The notes beneath the pieces are model-generated. The model was not told the DNA's origin. It searched no databases and worked only from the letters and a program-made list of their open reading frames with translations. Source: Pseudomonas persica (GTDB taxonomy: Bacteria; Pseudomonadota; Gammaproteobacteria; Pseudomonadales; Pseudomonadaceae). From it: a stretch of DNA of 64,000 bases. This document shows, in pieces, positions 41,069 to 50,023 of the stretch. The stretch lies in NCBI RefSeq assembly GCF_900291015.1, contig NZ_OLKL01000033.1:62001-126000 (forward strand), written 5' to 3'. Both the position numbers and the translations under genes were made by a program. Within the stretch, counting starts at the first letter, position 1, and the number at the start of each line of letters is the position of its first letter.

Positions 41069-42267
41069 ACCGACCTTGGGTAGACGGCAACAGCGTGCAG
41101 TTGCTGATCAATGGCGAGCAATACTACCCCCGCGTGTTCGAGGCCATGGCCCAGGCACGGGAGGAAATCCTGCTGGAGACCTTCATCATTTTCGATGACA
41201 AGGTCGGCCAGCAGTTGCAGCAGGTACTGATCGATGCCGCCCAGCGCGGCGTGCGCGTCGAAGTGGCGGTGGATGGCTACGGCACGGCCGACCTGCCGGC
41301 GCCGTTCATTGCCGCCATGACCGATGCCGGGGTCAGTTTCCACGCCTTCGACCCGCAACCGCGGCTGGTGGGCATGCGCACCAACCTGTTCCGCCGCCTG
41401 CACCGCAAGATCGTGGTGGTCGACGGTGAGCGGGCATTCATCGGCGGCATCAACTACAGCGCCGACCACCTGGGTGACTTTGGTGCCATGGCCAAACAGG
41501 ACTATGCCGTCGAAGTCGTCGGCCCGGTGGTGGCGCAGGTGCATGCCGCCAGCAAACGCCTGATGTCGCCGGTGCTGCAGCCGCCCAGCGCGGTACGCCC
41601 GCTGACCGAGCCGGCCGGGGCCTGCAGCGCCGTGCTGGTCGAGCGCGACAACGGGCTGCGCAGTACCGAGATCGAGGCCCATTACCTGCAGGCGTTTCGC
41701 AGTGCCCGGCAACGCATCGTGGTGGCCAACGCCTATTTCTTCCCGGGCTACCGACTGATGCGTGAACTGCGCAATGCGTCCCGGCGTGGCGTGGCGGTGC
41801 AACTGATCCTGCAGGGTCAGCCGGACATGCGCTGGGTACGGGCGCTGTCGCGGCTGCTGTACAACTACCTGCTGCGCGACGGTGTGGCCATTCACGAGTA
41901 CTGCCAGCGGCCGTTGCACGGCAAGGTGGCGTTGGTGGACGACCAGTGGGCCACCGTCGGCTCCAGCAACCTGGACCCGTTGAGCCTGTCATTCAACCTG
42001 GAAGCCAACCTGTTCATCCGTGATCGCGCCTTCAATCACCAGCTCAACCAGCACCTGCAGGCGCTGGCCAACGAACAATGCAAACCGGTCACCCTGGAGC
42101 GCATGGTCCGTGGCTACTGGTGGCGGGCGCCGCTGATCTTCGTGTGTTTCCACGTGATCCGCCATTTCCCGCAGATTGCCGGCTGGTTCCCGGCGCACCG
42201 CCAGCGCTTGCGCTCGGTACAGCCGGATACCGAGGCACAGGGTGACTATCACGAGGGCAAGACCTGA
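41065..42267 (+). CDS. clsB: Cardiolipin synthase ClsB
   Basis: 400 residues of the phospholipase D superfamily. Two HKD motifs: HRKIVVVDGERAFIGGINYS and HGKVALVDDQWATVGSSNLD. ClsB joins phosphatidylglycerol molecules into cardiolipin. No long N-terminal membrane region, as in E. coli ClsB. GTG start overlaps the ybhP stop; a one-base overlap with ybhN follows. Confidence 0.92.
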   Translation: MNRPWVDGNSVQLLINGEQYYPRVFEAMAQAREEILLETFIIFDDKVGQQLQQVLIDAAQRGVRVEVAVDGYGTADLPAPFIAAMTDAGVSFHAFDPQPRLVGMRTNLFRRLHRKIVVVDGERAFIGGINYSADHLGDFGAMAKQDYAVEVVGPVVAQVHAASKRLMSPVLQPPSAVRPLTEPAGACSAVLVERDNGLRSTEIEAHYLQAFRSARQRIVVANAYFFPGYRLMRELRNASRRGVAVQLILQGQPDMRWVRALSRLLYNYLLRDGVAIHEYCQRPLHGKVALVDDQWATVGSSNLDPLSLSFNLEANLFIRDRAFNHQLNQHLQALANEQCKPVTLERMVRGYWWRAPLIFVCFHVIRHFPQIAGWFPAHRQRLRSVQPDTEAQGDYHEGKT

Positions 42268-43214
42268 TGGCGCGAAAACACTGGCAAACCTGGGGCAAAC
42301 GGCTGTTCACCCTGGCGTTCCTGATCCTGGTCCCGGCGCTGCTGTACCTGCTGGCGCGCAACCTGGACTGGAACGAGGTGCACCAGTCGTTGCTGGCCTA
42401 CAAGCCCGGCACCCTGGCCATCGGCCTGGCGCTGGCCGGGTGCAGTTACCTGACCTTCGCCAGTTACGATCTGCTGGCCCGGGCCTATACCGGCCACCAC
42501 CTGCCGGCTCGCCAGGTTTTGCCCGTCGCCTTCGTGTGCTACGCCTTCAACCTCAACTTCACCACCTGGGTGGGTGGTGTTGCCCTGCGCTACCGGCTGT
42601 ACAGCCGCCTGGGCCTGGACACGGCAACCATCACGCGCATCCTCACCCTGGGCCTGCTGACCAACTGGATGGGCTACATGCTGCTGGCTGGCACGGTATT
42701 CGCCCTGCGCCTGGTCGAGTTGCCGGCCAACTGGGCGGTCGGCGCCAGCGGCCTGCAACTGATCGGCCTGGTGTTGCTGGCGATTGCCACAGGCTACCTG
42801 CTGGCCTGTGGTTTCGCCAAAAAGCGCACCTGGCGCTGGCGCGACCATGAGGTAACGCTGCCGTCGCTGCGCCTGGCGCTGTGCCAGGTTGTGCTGGGTG
42901 CCAGCAACTGGGCGCTGATGGCACTGCTGATCTTCTGGTTACTGCCTGGCGAAGTCTTCTACCCGTCGATTCTTGGCATCCTGCTGATCAGCTGCGTGGC
43001 CGGTGTGGTCGCGCATATCCCGGCCGGGTTGGGTGTGCTGGAAACGGTGTTCCTGGCCCTGCTGCACGGGCAGCTTGCCCAGGGCACGCTGGTGGCGGCC
43101 CTGCTGGGCTACCGCACGCTGTACTACCTGGTGCCGCTGTTGTTGGCGGTGCTTACCTACCTGATCCTGGAGAAACGCGCCAAGGCCATGCGCCGGCGCG
43201 ACAAGCGCGCCTAG
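42267..43214 (+). CDS. ybhN: YbhN/LPG-synthase-like integral membrane protein
   Basis: 315 residues, about 8 helices, of the UPF0104/lysylphosphatidylglycerol-synthase-TM family. Motifs are NFTTWVGGVALRYRLYSRLG and GVVAHIPAGLGVLETVFLAL. It lacks the cytosolic aminoacyl-transferase domain of MprF. Operon partner of clsB (ATGA-type junction), so a role in lipid traffic is likely. Confidence 0.88.
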   Translation: MARKHWQTWGKRLFTLAFLILVPALLYLLARNLDWNEVHQSLLAYKPGTLAIGLALAGCSYLTFASYDLLARAYTGHHLPARQVLPVAFVCYAFNLNFTTWVGGVALRYRLYSRLGLDTATITRILTLGLLTNWMGYMLLAGTVFALRLVELPANWAVGASGLQLIGLVLLAIATGYLLACGFAKKRTWRWRDHEVTLPSLRLALCQVVLGASNWALMALLIFWLLPGEVFYPSILGILLISCVAGVVAHIPAGLGVLETVFLALLHGQLAQGTLVAALLGYRTLYYLVPLLLAVLTYLILEKRAKAMRRRDKRA

Positions 43215-43219
43215 ACCTA

Positions 43220-43245
43220 ATCGCCCTGGCTTGCCGGCGATGCTG
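43220..43245. repeat. Single REP-like half element
   Basis: ATCGCCCTGGCTTGCCGGCGAT, a half of the REP pair, between ybhN and the next gene. Confidence 0.5.
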
Positions 43246-43250
43246 CTCGT

Positions 43251-43715
43251 TCATGGCTTGCTCTCCTCGTCATCAATCACATCATCGGCCCACGGTTCGC
43301 CATCCAGCGGCGCAGAACGGGCCAGTTCGGCTTCATCCAGGCCTATGCCGCCGCCGATTTCACGGGCCTCCACCCGCCGCAGGGTCTTGTCTGCCGGGCC
43401 GCCGTTGCCGCCCGGTTCGTGCCGGTCGCGGGCGCCGGTTTCATCCAGCAAGGTGTCGGGGCTCAGGTCATCGTAGGTGACGTTGTCCTCGTGCAGGCTG
43501 TCGCTCAACGCCTCGCCGCCGGTCATGCCGCTTTCGGCTACGCGCCGGGGCGGAAACTCGCGGGCCACGTCCGCAGCCGGTCGCTCGTCACCCGCACGCC
43601 CCGCGCGCTGATCCAGGCGCTCGTCGAAGTCCAGTTCATGCACGCTGCCCATGCGGTCTTCGATGTCGTCGATTTCGCGGGGGGTATAGGGCTTCGGTTC
43701 ATCTGTTCGGGCCAT
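43251..43715 (-). CDS. Acidic hypothetical protein next to ligD
   Basis: 154 residues, very rich in Asp, Glu and Arg with little hydrophobic content (MARTDEPKPYTPREIDDIED, GETALSD-like and DDLSPDTLLDETGARDRHEP), so likely disordered. It diverges from ligD. No domain recognised. The frame is closed by TGA and its ATG has a fair GAACGCAC-type leader. Confidence 0.65.
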   Translation of the reverse strand: MARTDEPKPYTPREIDDIEDRMGSVHELDFDERLDQRAGRAGDERPAADVAREFPPRRVAESGMTGGEALSDSLHEDNVTYDDLSPDTLLDETGARDRHEPGGNGGPADKTLRRVEAREIGGGIGLDEAELARSAPLDGEPWADDVIDDEESKP

Positions 43716-43843
43716 GTGCGTTCTCCGTCAGGTGGCTTCATTCGGTCGACTGCGCCTGCTCCCTGAAGATTCAGAGTTTTTTTGAACTACCGCCCGGGGC
43801 GCTGCCTCCCAGCTTAGAGACAGAGAACCGCCCGGAGCCCACC

Positions 43844-46342
43844 ATGGCCAAGCCCCTGCAGGAATATGCGCGCAAGCGCGACTTCAATGCCACGCCCGAG
43901 CCCAGCGGCAAGCGCCGCCGTGGCAAGCGGGCTCACGCGCTGCAGTTCTGCATCCAGAAGCACGACGCCAGCCACTTGCACTACGACTTCCGCCTGGAAC
44001 TTGATGGCACGCTGAAAAGCTGGGCCATCCCCAAAGGGCCGTCGCTGGACCCCAAGGTGCGCCGCCTGGCCGTGCAGGTCGAGGACCACCCGCTGGACTA
44101 CGCCGACTTCGAAGGCCATATCCCCGAAGGCCATTACGGCGCAGGCGACGTTATCGTCTGGGACCGGGGCATCTGGGAGCCCGAAGGCGATGCACGTGAG
44201 GCCTATGCCAAGGGCAAATTGCGTTTTCGCCTGCAAGGCGAAAAGCTCGGCGGTGTGTGGAACCTGTTCCGCACCCACCTGGCCGGCAAGAAGGAACAGT
44301 GGATGCTGGTCAAGTCGCACGATGGCCAGGCGCGTAGCGAAGCCGACTACAGCATCGTCGAGGCCCAGCCCGACAGCGTGCTCAGCGACCGCACGCTGGT
44401 GCCGCGCAAACCGGCAGCAAAAAAAGCCGCCGCACCGCGTCGCAAACCCGCCAGCAAAGGCCGGAAGGTGCCGTTGCCAGCGCAACTGCAGCCACAATTG
44501 GCGACCCTGGTCGACTACCCGCCCAGCGGCGACTGGCGCTACGAGGTCAAGTTCGACGGTTATCGCATCCTGGCTCGCATCGACGGTGATGAGGTCCGCC
44601 TGTTCACCCGCAATGGCCATGACTGGAGCGCCAGGATGCCCAGGCAGGTTGCCGCCTTGCGTGCGCTAGGCATCGATGCGGGCTGGCTCGATGGCGAGGT
44701 GGTGGTGGCCGGCGAAGACGGCGCGGCGGACTTCCAGGCGCTGCAGAACGCTTTCGATACCGAGCATGACGAGTGCATTACCTATTACCTGTTCGACCTG
44801 CCCTTCCTCGGTGGCCAGGACCTGCGCCAGTTACCACTGCAGGATCGTCGCAGCACCCTGCAGCGCTTGCTTGAACACAATGGATCGAACGTACTGAAGT
44901 ATTCCGCCGACTTTGCTCAGCCCGTCGAGTCCCTGCTCGACAGTGCCTGCCGGCTGCAACTCGAAGGCCTGATCGGCAAGCGCGTCGACAGCCCCTATAG
45001 CGGCCGCCGCAGCCCCGACTGGATCAAGCTCAAGTGCAAGCAACGCCAGGAGTTCGTGGTCGTCGGCTATTCCGACCCCAAAGGCAGCCGCAGCGGTTTC
45101 GGCGCCCTGCTGCTGGCCTTGCACGATAACGACAGCGGCGAGTTGCGCTATGCCGGCAAGGTCGGCACCGGCTTCAGTGCCACCACCCTGGCCAGCATCC
45201 ATGCCCGGCTCCAACCGTTGACAATCACCAGGCCAGCCCTGCCCAAGCCCCCCAGCGGGGCCGAAGCCCGTGGCGTGCACTGGCTGAAACCGCAACTGCT
45301 GGCCGAAGTCGCCTATGCCCAGATGACCCGTGACGGCATTGTGCGCCACGCGGTGTTCCACGGCCTGCGCGACGACAAACCGGCAACCACCATCGACCTG
45401 GAGCGCAGCATGCCTGCCAAGACCCTGCCCAAGCGCAAGCAGGCCAAGGCCCCGCAGGCCTTGGGTGAGCTGCGCCTGACCCACCCCGAGCGGGTGATCG
45501 ACGCCACCAGCGGCGTTACCAAGCGCGAGGTCGCCGAGTACTACGCCGCCGTCAGCCAGTGGATACTGCCCCAGCTCAAGCACCGCCCGGTGGCGCTGGT
45601 GCGCGCGCCGGACGGCCTCGCCGGCGAGCTGTTCTTCCAGAAGAACGCCGGCCTACTGCATCTACCCAAGGTGCTCAGCTACGCCAAGGGCGAGGCCGGC
45701 CAGGCAGCGATGGTCATCAACCGCGCCGACACCCTGCTGGCTGCGGTGCAGATGAACATGCTCGAACTGCACACCTGGAACGCCACCGACAAGGACTTCG
45801 ACAAGCCCGACCGCTTCGTCCTCGACCTCGACCCGGACCCGGCTCTGCCGTGGAAGGCCATGCTCGAAGCCACCCAACTGACGCTGACGCTGCTGGATGA
45901 ACTGGGCTTGAAAGTGTTTCTCAAGACCAGCGGCGGCAAAGGCATGCACCTGGTCGTGCCGCTGACCCGGCGGGCCAGCTGGGACGAGGTCAAGGCGTTC
46001 AGCCACGCCATCGTCGACTACCTGGCCAGGCTGTTCCCCGACCGGCTCAGTGCCGTGTCCGGTCCCAGCAACCGGGTCGGGCGCATCTTCATCGACTACC
46101 TGCGCAACGGCAAAGGCGCGACCACCGCCTGCGCGTACACCCTGCGCGCCCGTGAAGGCCTGCCGGTATCCGTGCCGATCTGGCGCGAGGAACTGCCACA
46201 ACTCAAGGGCGCCAACCAGTGGAACATCGGCAACGTGCTTGAACGCCTGGGCAATGTGGACGACCCCTGGGCCGATTATGGCAAGACAAGGCAATCGATC
46301 ACCGTACGCATGCGCAAGCAGCTGGGGCTGGTGGAATCATGA
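43844..46342 (+). CDS. ligD: LigD, multifunctional NHEJ DNA ligase
   Basis: 832 residues in the pseudomonad order: 3'-phosphoesterase (1-160; FCIQKHDASHLHYDFRLELD, then GHYGAGDVIVWD), ATP-dependent ligase (205-520; the adenylated lysine is K236 in YEVKFDGYRIL, with DGEVV and VDSPYSGRRSPDWIKLK), and primase-like polymerase (545-832; LTHPERVID, FVLDLDPDPALPW, KTSGGKGMHLVVPL). It trims, fills and joins broken DNA ends. Its stop meets the ku stop in TCATGA. Confidence 0.95.
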   Translation: MAKPLQEYARKRDFNATPEPSGKRRRGKRAHALQFCIQKHDASHLHYDFRLELDGTLKSWAIPKGPSLDPKVRRLAVQVEDHPLDYADFEGHIPEGHYGAGDVIVWDRGIWEPEGDAREAYAKGKLRFRLQGEKLGGVWNLFRTHLAGKKEQWMLVKSHDGQARSEADYSIVEAQPDSVLSDRTLVPRKPAAKKAAAPRRKPASKGRKVPLPAQLQPQLATLVDYPPSGDWRYEVKFDGYRILARIDGDEVRLFTRNGHDWSARMPRQVAALRALGIDAGWLDGEVVVAGEDGAADFQALQNAFDTEHDECITYYLFDLPFLGGQDLRQLPLQDRRSTLQRLLEHNGSNVLKYSADFAQPVESLLDSACRLQLEGLIGKRVDSPYSGRRSPDWIKLKCKQRQEFVVVGYSDPKGSRSGFGALLLALHDNDSGELRYAGKVGTGFSATTLASIHARLQPLTITRPALPKPPSGAEARGVHWLKPQLLAEVAYAQMTRDGIVRHAVFHGLRDDKPATTIDLERSMPAKTLPKRKQAKAPQALGELRLTHPERVIDATSGVTKREVAEYYAAVSQWILPQLKHRPVALVRAPDGLAGELFFQKNAGLLHLPKVLSYAKGEAGQAAMVINRADTLLAAVQMNMLELHTWNATDKDFDKPDRFVLDLDPDPALPWKAMLEATQLTLTLLDELGLKVFLKTSGGKGMHLVVPLTRRASWDEVKAFSHAIVDYLARLFPDRLSAVSGPSNRVGRIFIDYLRNGKGATTACAYTLRAREGLPVSVPIWREELPQLKGANQWNIGNVLERLGNVDDPWADYGKTRQSITVRMRKQLGLVES

Positions 46343-47158
46343 CGCCTTGCGCGTCTTCTTCGCCGGCTTCTTGCCACCCAGGCTGCGCTTGAGCAGTTCG
46401 GTAAGGTCGATGATATCCGCCCCCTTCTCTGCTTCTGCACGGTCGCCCTTCTCCACCGTACTGATCTTGCCCTTGCTGGCTTTCTCTTCCACCAGGTCCA
46501 TGATGGTCTGGCGGAAGGCATCCTGGTAATCCGCAGGCTTCCAGGGCCCGCTCATGTCTTCCACCAAGCGCTTGGCCATGTCCAGTTCGCGCTTGTCCAC
46601 CTTGGCCTCGGTCACGCTGCTGTCCAGCTCCAGCGTTTCCAGCCCGCGCACTTCTTCGGGCCAGCGCAGGGTGATCATCACCAGTGCGTCGTCCAGCGGT
46701 CGCAATAGCGCCAGGTGCTGGCGGGTGTGCAGTACCACCGTGGCCAGCGCCACCTTGGCAGTCTTGGCCAGGGTTTCGCGCAGCAAGGCGTACACCTTGC
46801 CGCCACGGCGGTCGGGGGTAAGGTAATACGGCGTGTCGAAGTGCTGCAGCGGGATCTCGCCGGCGTCGACGAAGGAAAAGATATCGATCGTCTGGGTCGC
46901 CTCGGGCCGGGCCTTGCGGATTTCCTCCTCGCTGATCACCACGTAGCGGCCCTTCTCGAGCTCCACGCCCTTGACGATGTTGTCCTTGTCGATTTCCTTG
47001 CCGGTGACCTTGTTCACCCGCTTGTAGCCCACCGGCTCCATGCTGCGCTTGTCGAGCCAGTCGAAATCGACCCGTTCGGTGCGCACCGCGGTATTGAGGG
47101 CCACGGGGATGTGCACGAGGCCGAAACTGATGGCGCCTTTCCAGATTGCCCGAGCCAT
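46337..47158 (-). CDS. ku: Ku, NHEJ end-binding protein
   Basis: 273 residues: WKGAISFGLVHIPVALNTAV, YVVISEEEIRKARPEATQTI, and the ring-forming core to about 230 with a basic C-terminal tail (GGKKPAKKTRKAS). Bacterial Ku is a homodimer that threads onto DNA ends and recruits LigD. Convergent with ligD, overlapping by 6 nt in the two stop codons. Confidence 0.95.
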   Translation of the reverse strand: MARAIWKGAISFGLVHIPVALNTAVRTERVDFDWLDKRSMEPVGYKRVNKVTGKEIDKDNIVKGVELEKGRYVVISEEEIRKARPEATQTIDIFSFVDAGEIPLQHFDTPYYLTPDRRGGKVYALLRETLAKTAKVALATVVLHTRQHLALLRPLDDALVMITLRWPEEVRGLETLELDSSVTEAKVDKRELDMAKRLVEDMSGPWKPADYQDAFRQTIMDLVEEKASKGKISTVEKGDRAEAEKGADIIDLTELLKRSLGGKKPAKKTRKAS

Positions 47159-47232
47159 GAGCGGTGCTCCCAGGGTTGCCTGCCAATATCTGAATCGACT
47201 GCAATGGGCAGCGAAGGTTTAGCCGCCCCGCC

Positions 47233-48138
47233 CTATGGCAGCGGGTTGCCGCCCGTCACGCCGAACACCTCACCGGTGATGTAGCTGGACTCCTGACTGG
47301 CCAGCAACACATACACCGGCGCACATTCGGCGGGCTGCCCAGGGCGCTTCATGGGCGTATGCGCGCCGAAGTCAGGGATTTTCTCCGGGGGTTGGCCACC
47401 ACTGGGCTGCAGCACGGTCCAGATGGGCCCCGGGGCCACGGCATTGACCCGGATACCGCGCTCGATCACCTGCCTGGCCAAGGCCTTGGTAAAGGCGACG
47501 ATGGCGGCCTTGGTGGTGGCATAGTCGAGCAAGGTGGCCGAAGGCTGGTAGGACTGGATCGAGGCGGTGTTGATGATGGTCGCCCCCGCCGGCATCAGCG
47601 GCACGGCCGCCTGGCACAGCCAGAACAGCGCGTAGACGTTGGTTTTCAGGGTGTGGTCGAACTGCTCGTGGCTGACCTGGCTGATGTCCTTGCGCGCTTC
47701 CTGCTTGCCGGCGATGTTGACCAGGATGTCCAGGCCGCCGAGCTGCTCGTGGGCCTGGTCGACCAGTTCCTTGCAGAACTGATCATCCTTCAGGTCACCG
47801 GCAAGGGCCACCACCTTGCGGCCTTCAGCTTCGACCAGCTTGATCACTTCGCGGGCGTCGGGTTGTTCGATGGGCAGGTAGTTGAGGGCAATGTCGGCAC
47901 CCTCGCGGGCAAAGGCGATGGCCACGGCCCGGCCGATGCCCGAGTCCGCGCCGGTGATCAGCGCCTTGCGCCCTGCCAGGCGGCCAAAGCCCTTGTAGGT
48001 GGTTTCGCCGTGGTCTGGCTCGGGCTGCATGTTGGCATCCAGCCCCGGTGCTGGCTGCCCTTGGGCCGGGAACGGCGGGTGCGGGTACTGGGTCAGCGGG
48101 TTCTGCATGCTGAACTGGTCATGGGGTTTGCTGGGCAT
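47233..48138 (-). CDS. SDR-family oxidoreductase (YghA-like)
   Basis: 301 residues. A proline-rich N-terminal extension (~50 residues, [15 protein letters not shown]) precedes the Rossmann motif [20 protein letters not shown], then NIAG and the catalytic triad S-Y-K (NTASIQSYQ... [14 protein letters not shown]). Similar proteins in E. coli are YghA and in Bacillus general stress protein 39. The chosen ATG has AGAGGAG; a GTG 9 nt earlier is possible. Role likely in redox/stress tolerance. Confidence 0.87.
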   Translation of the reverse strand: MPSKPHDQFSMQNPLTQYPHPPFPAQGQPAPGLDANMQPEPDHGETTYKGFGRLAGRKALITGADSGIGRAVAIAFAREGADIALNYLPIEQPDAREVIKLVEAEGRKVVALAGDLKDDQFCKELVDQAHEQLGGLDILVNIAGKQEARKDISQVSHEQFDHTLKTNVYALFWLCQAAVPLMPAGATIINTASIQSYQPSATLLDYATTKAAIVAFTKALARQVIERGIRVNAVAPGPIWTVLQPSGGQPPEKIPDFGAHTPMKRPGQPAECAPVYVLLASQESSYITGEVFGVTGGNPLP

Positions 48139-48170
48139 GGGGGCCACTCCTCTGGTAAAACCGGTATTGG

Positions 48171-48262
48171 CCCATTCGCGGGCTTGCCCGCTCCCTCAGG
48201 TACACCACAGGTCTTGAAACCGGTGGTAATCCTGTGGGAGCGGGCAAGCCCGCGAAGGCCGC
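48171..48262. repeat. Inverted REP pair
   Basis: TCGCGGGCTTGCCCGCTCC and its inverse GGAGCGGGCAAGCCCGCGAA, about 40 nt apart, between the SDR gene and the repeat-protein gene. Confidence 0.85.
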
Positions 48263-48348
48263 TCTACCGTTTTCGAGGTAAACCGCCATCGATGGTTTTT
48301 TCCGGCTGGCCCAAACACCGACCAGCGGTCGATACGTCCCTGAAAGGA

Positions 48349-49077
48349 CTAGTTCCGTACCTCAACCGCGTCGACATCTGGCGCGTCGGGTGCATCTGGC
48401 GCATCTGGCGCATCGTCCACATCCGCCCTGGCAGCGTCCCGGGCGGCATCAGCAACAGCCCTGGCAGCATCTCTGGCTGCATCAGCTTGGTTTCTGGCGG
48501 CGTCCCGGGCGGCATCTGCCGCGGCCCTGGCCGCGTCTCTGGCTTCATCTGCACCGGCTAGGCCAGCAGCTTTCGCAGCGTCGCGGGCTGCATCCGCTTC
48601 AGCTCTGGCAGTGTCTCGGGCTGCATCTGCCTCGGCCCGGGCAGCGTCTCTGGCTGCATCAGCATCGTTTCGGGCTGCGTCCCTGGCGGCATCTGCTGCA
48701 TCGTTATCGTTATCGTTGTCATGCGCATTGCCTGGGCCTCTCCCGGCCATGCCACCATGGTCAGCATCGCCGCCCCCCGGGCCGCCATGACTGCCACCGC
48801 CATCACCACCGTGGCCACTACCGCCTCCTGAGCCACCGTGACCACCACCCCCGGAGCCGCCGCTGCCGCCACCGTGACCACCACCGCCTCCAGAGCCACC
48901 GCTGCCGCCACCGTGACCACCACCGCCTCCAGAGCCACCGCCACCACCGCTGCCACCGCTGCCACCGTCTTTGGCATACACGCTGGAGAAACTACCGATG
49001 TAGTCGGGCACCAGGACGGTCGATGCCGACAGGACTCCACCAATTGCCAGTGCCAACAAACATTTCTTGAGCAACAT
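48349..49077 (-). CDS. Secreted low-complexity protein: Gly-rich then DAARDAAR repeats
   Basis: 242 residues: a signal peptide (MLLKKCLLALAIGGVLSAST), then about 75 residues of glycine/serine/histidine repeats (GGSGGGGGHGGG units), a short NDNDNDAADAA linker, then about 95 residues of an alanine-rich heptad-like repeat (ADAARDAAR with variants such as EADAARDTARA), and an acidic end with a four-fold DAPDAPDAPDAP. The helix repeats could form long coiled coils; the rest would be disordered. No close family is recognised. Long tandem DNA repeats here may vary in number. Confidence 0.75.
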   Translation of the reverse strand: MLLKKCLLALAIGGVLSASTVLVPDYIGSFSSVYAKDGGSGGSGGGGGSGGGGGHGGGSGGSGGGGGHGGGSGGSGGGGHGGSGGGSGHGGDGGGSHGGPGGGDADHGGMAGRGPGNAHDNDNDNDAADAARDAARNDADAARDAARAEADAARDTARAEADAARDAAKAAGLAGADEARDAARAAADAARDAARNQADAARDAARAVADAARDAARADVDDAPDAPDAPDAPDVDAVEVRN

Positions 49078-49379
49078 GATGCACCTCCGCTTGGAGTTGC
49101 GTCGTCATCTCCGTATCGAACGCAATGACCAATGAGTTCGCAACCGCCCATGGAGCGGACAGCCAACCGGCGCGGCCATAGATCTGCAGTATTAACGAGC
49201 AGCTTCGGTTTTCGCACGATCCTTCAGCGCCAGTCAGCATCGTTGCGTGGGAAATATTCCCACATATTAAGACTAGTACTGTCTGCCTGAGTTCCAAAGA
49301 CCGAATATCAGAACCGAGCTACGTTTCAGGGCTTACACCAGCGATGGTTGCTTCAGCTGGTCCTGCCACCGCGCAGCGG

Positions 49380-49967
49380 TTACACCTGGCTGAACAACAC
49401 CCGCCTGAAAGCCTCGGCCGCCAGGTGTACCTGCACCGCCCAGTCCTGCGCCGCGTCACTGCCGGCATCATCGGAAATGTACTTCAGGCACACGAACGGG
49501 ATACCTTCGCTACGGGCGATCAGCGCCAGCACGTAGGCTTCCATGTCGACCACGTCATAAGGCGCATCGCCATGATTGATCTCGAAGCTATCGCCACTGC
49601 CGCAGGTTTCCAGGGCCAGGCCGGGGATCTGCGTTGCATGCTCCAGCACCACCGGGATATCCGACAAAGGCGTCTGGTAGCGGGCGAAGCCGAGCGGAGT
49701 CACGTCCATGTCGCGCTGCACGAAGCGGGTGCAGCACACCACCTCGCCTTTGCCATGACGCTGGCTACCGGCCGAGCCGAGGTTGACGATCAGCCTGGGC
49801 CGGCGCGCGGCAATTGCCTTGGTCAGAGCGATGGCGGCATTGACCTTGCCGATGCCGGTGAACACGGTGTTGACGTCAGCGAATACATCGCCGGCCTCGG
49901 CTTCGAGGGCGAAGACAAACAACGTGTCGTCCAGGGAAATGTCGGGGAATTGCTTGATCAGCATCAT
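49380..49967 (-). CDS. Nucleoside phosphorylase/MTA-SAH nucleosidase family protein
   Basis: 195 residues. GIGKVNAAIALTKAIA, VNLGSAGS, DMEAYVLALIARSEGIPFVC and ISDDAG match the purine nucleosidase fold. DMEAYV carries the catalytic Glu-Asp pair in MTA/SAH nucleosidase (ME). It is smaller than Pfs (about 230). It is the fifth gene of a run of minus-strand genes that includes a SAM-dependent methyltransferase, so it may clear SAH or MTA. Start uncertain between two adjacent ATGs. Confidence 0.75.
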   Translation of the reverse strand: MMLIKQFPDISLDDTLFVFALEAEAGDVFADVNTVFTGIGKVNAAIALTKAIAARRPRLIVNLGSAGSQRHGKGEVVCCTRFVQRDMDVTPLGFARYQTPLSDIPVVLEHATQIPGLALETCGSGDSFEINHGDAPYDVVDMEAYVLALIARSEGIPFVCLKYISDDAGSDAAQDWAVQVHLAAEAFRRVLFSQV

Positions 49968-50023
49968 GGCGCAGGTGGTTCCAAGTGGCTGCGAAAGGCG
50001 CGGCCATTTTCGGCCAACCCCGG

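Noticed and set aside
48390-49070. Plus-strand frame rich in His/Arg/Pro opposite the Gly-rich protein
   Set aside because: Product of the repeat composition; the minus strand has a signal peptide and a sensible repeat protein.
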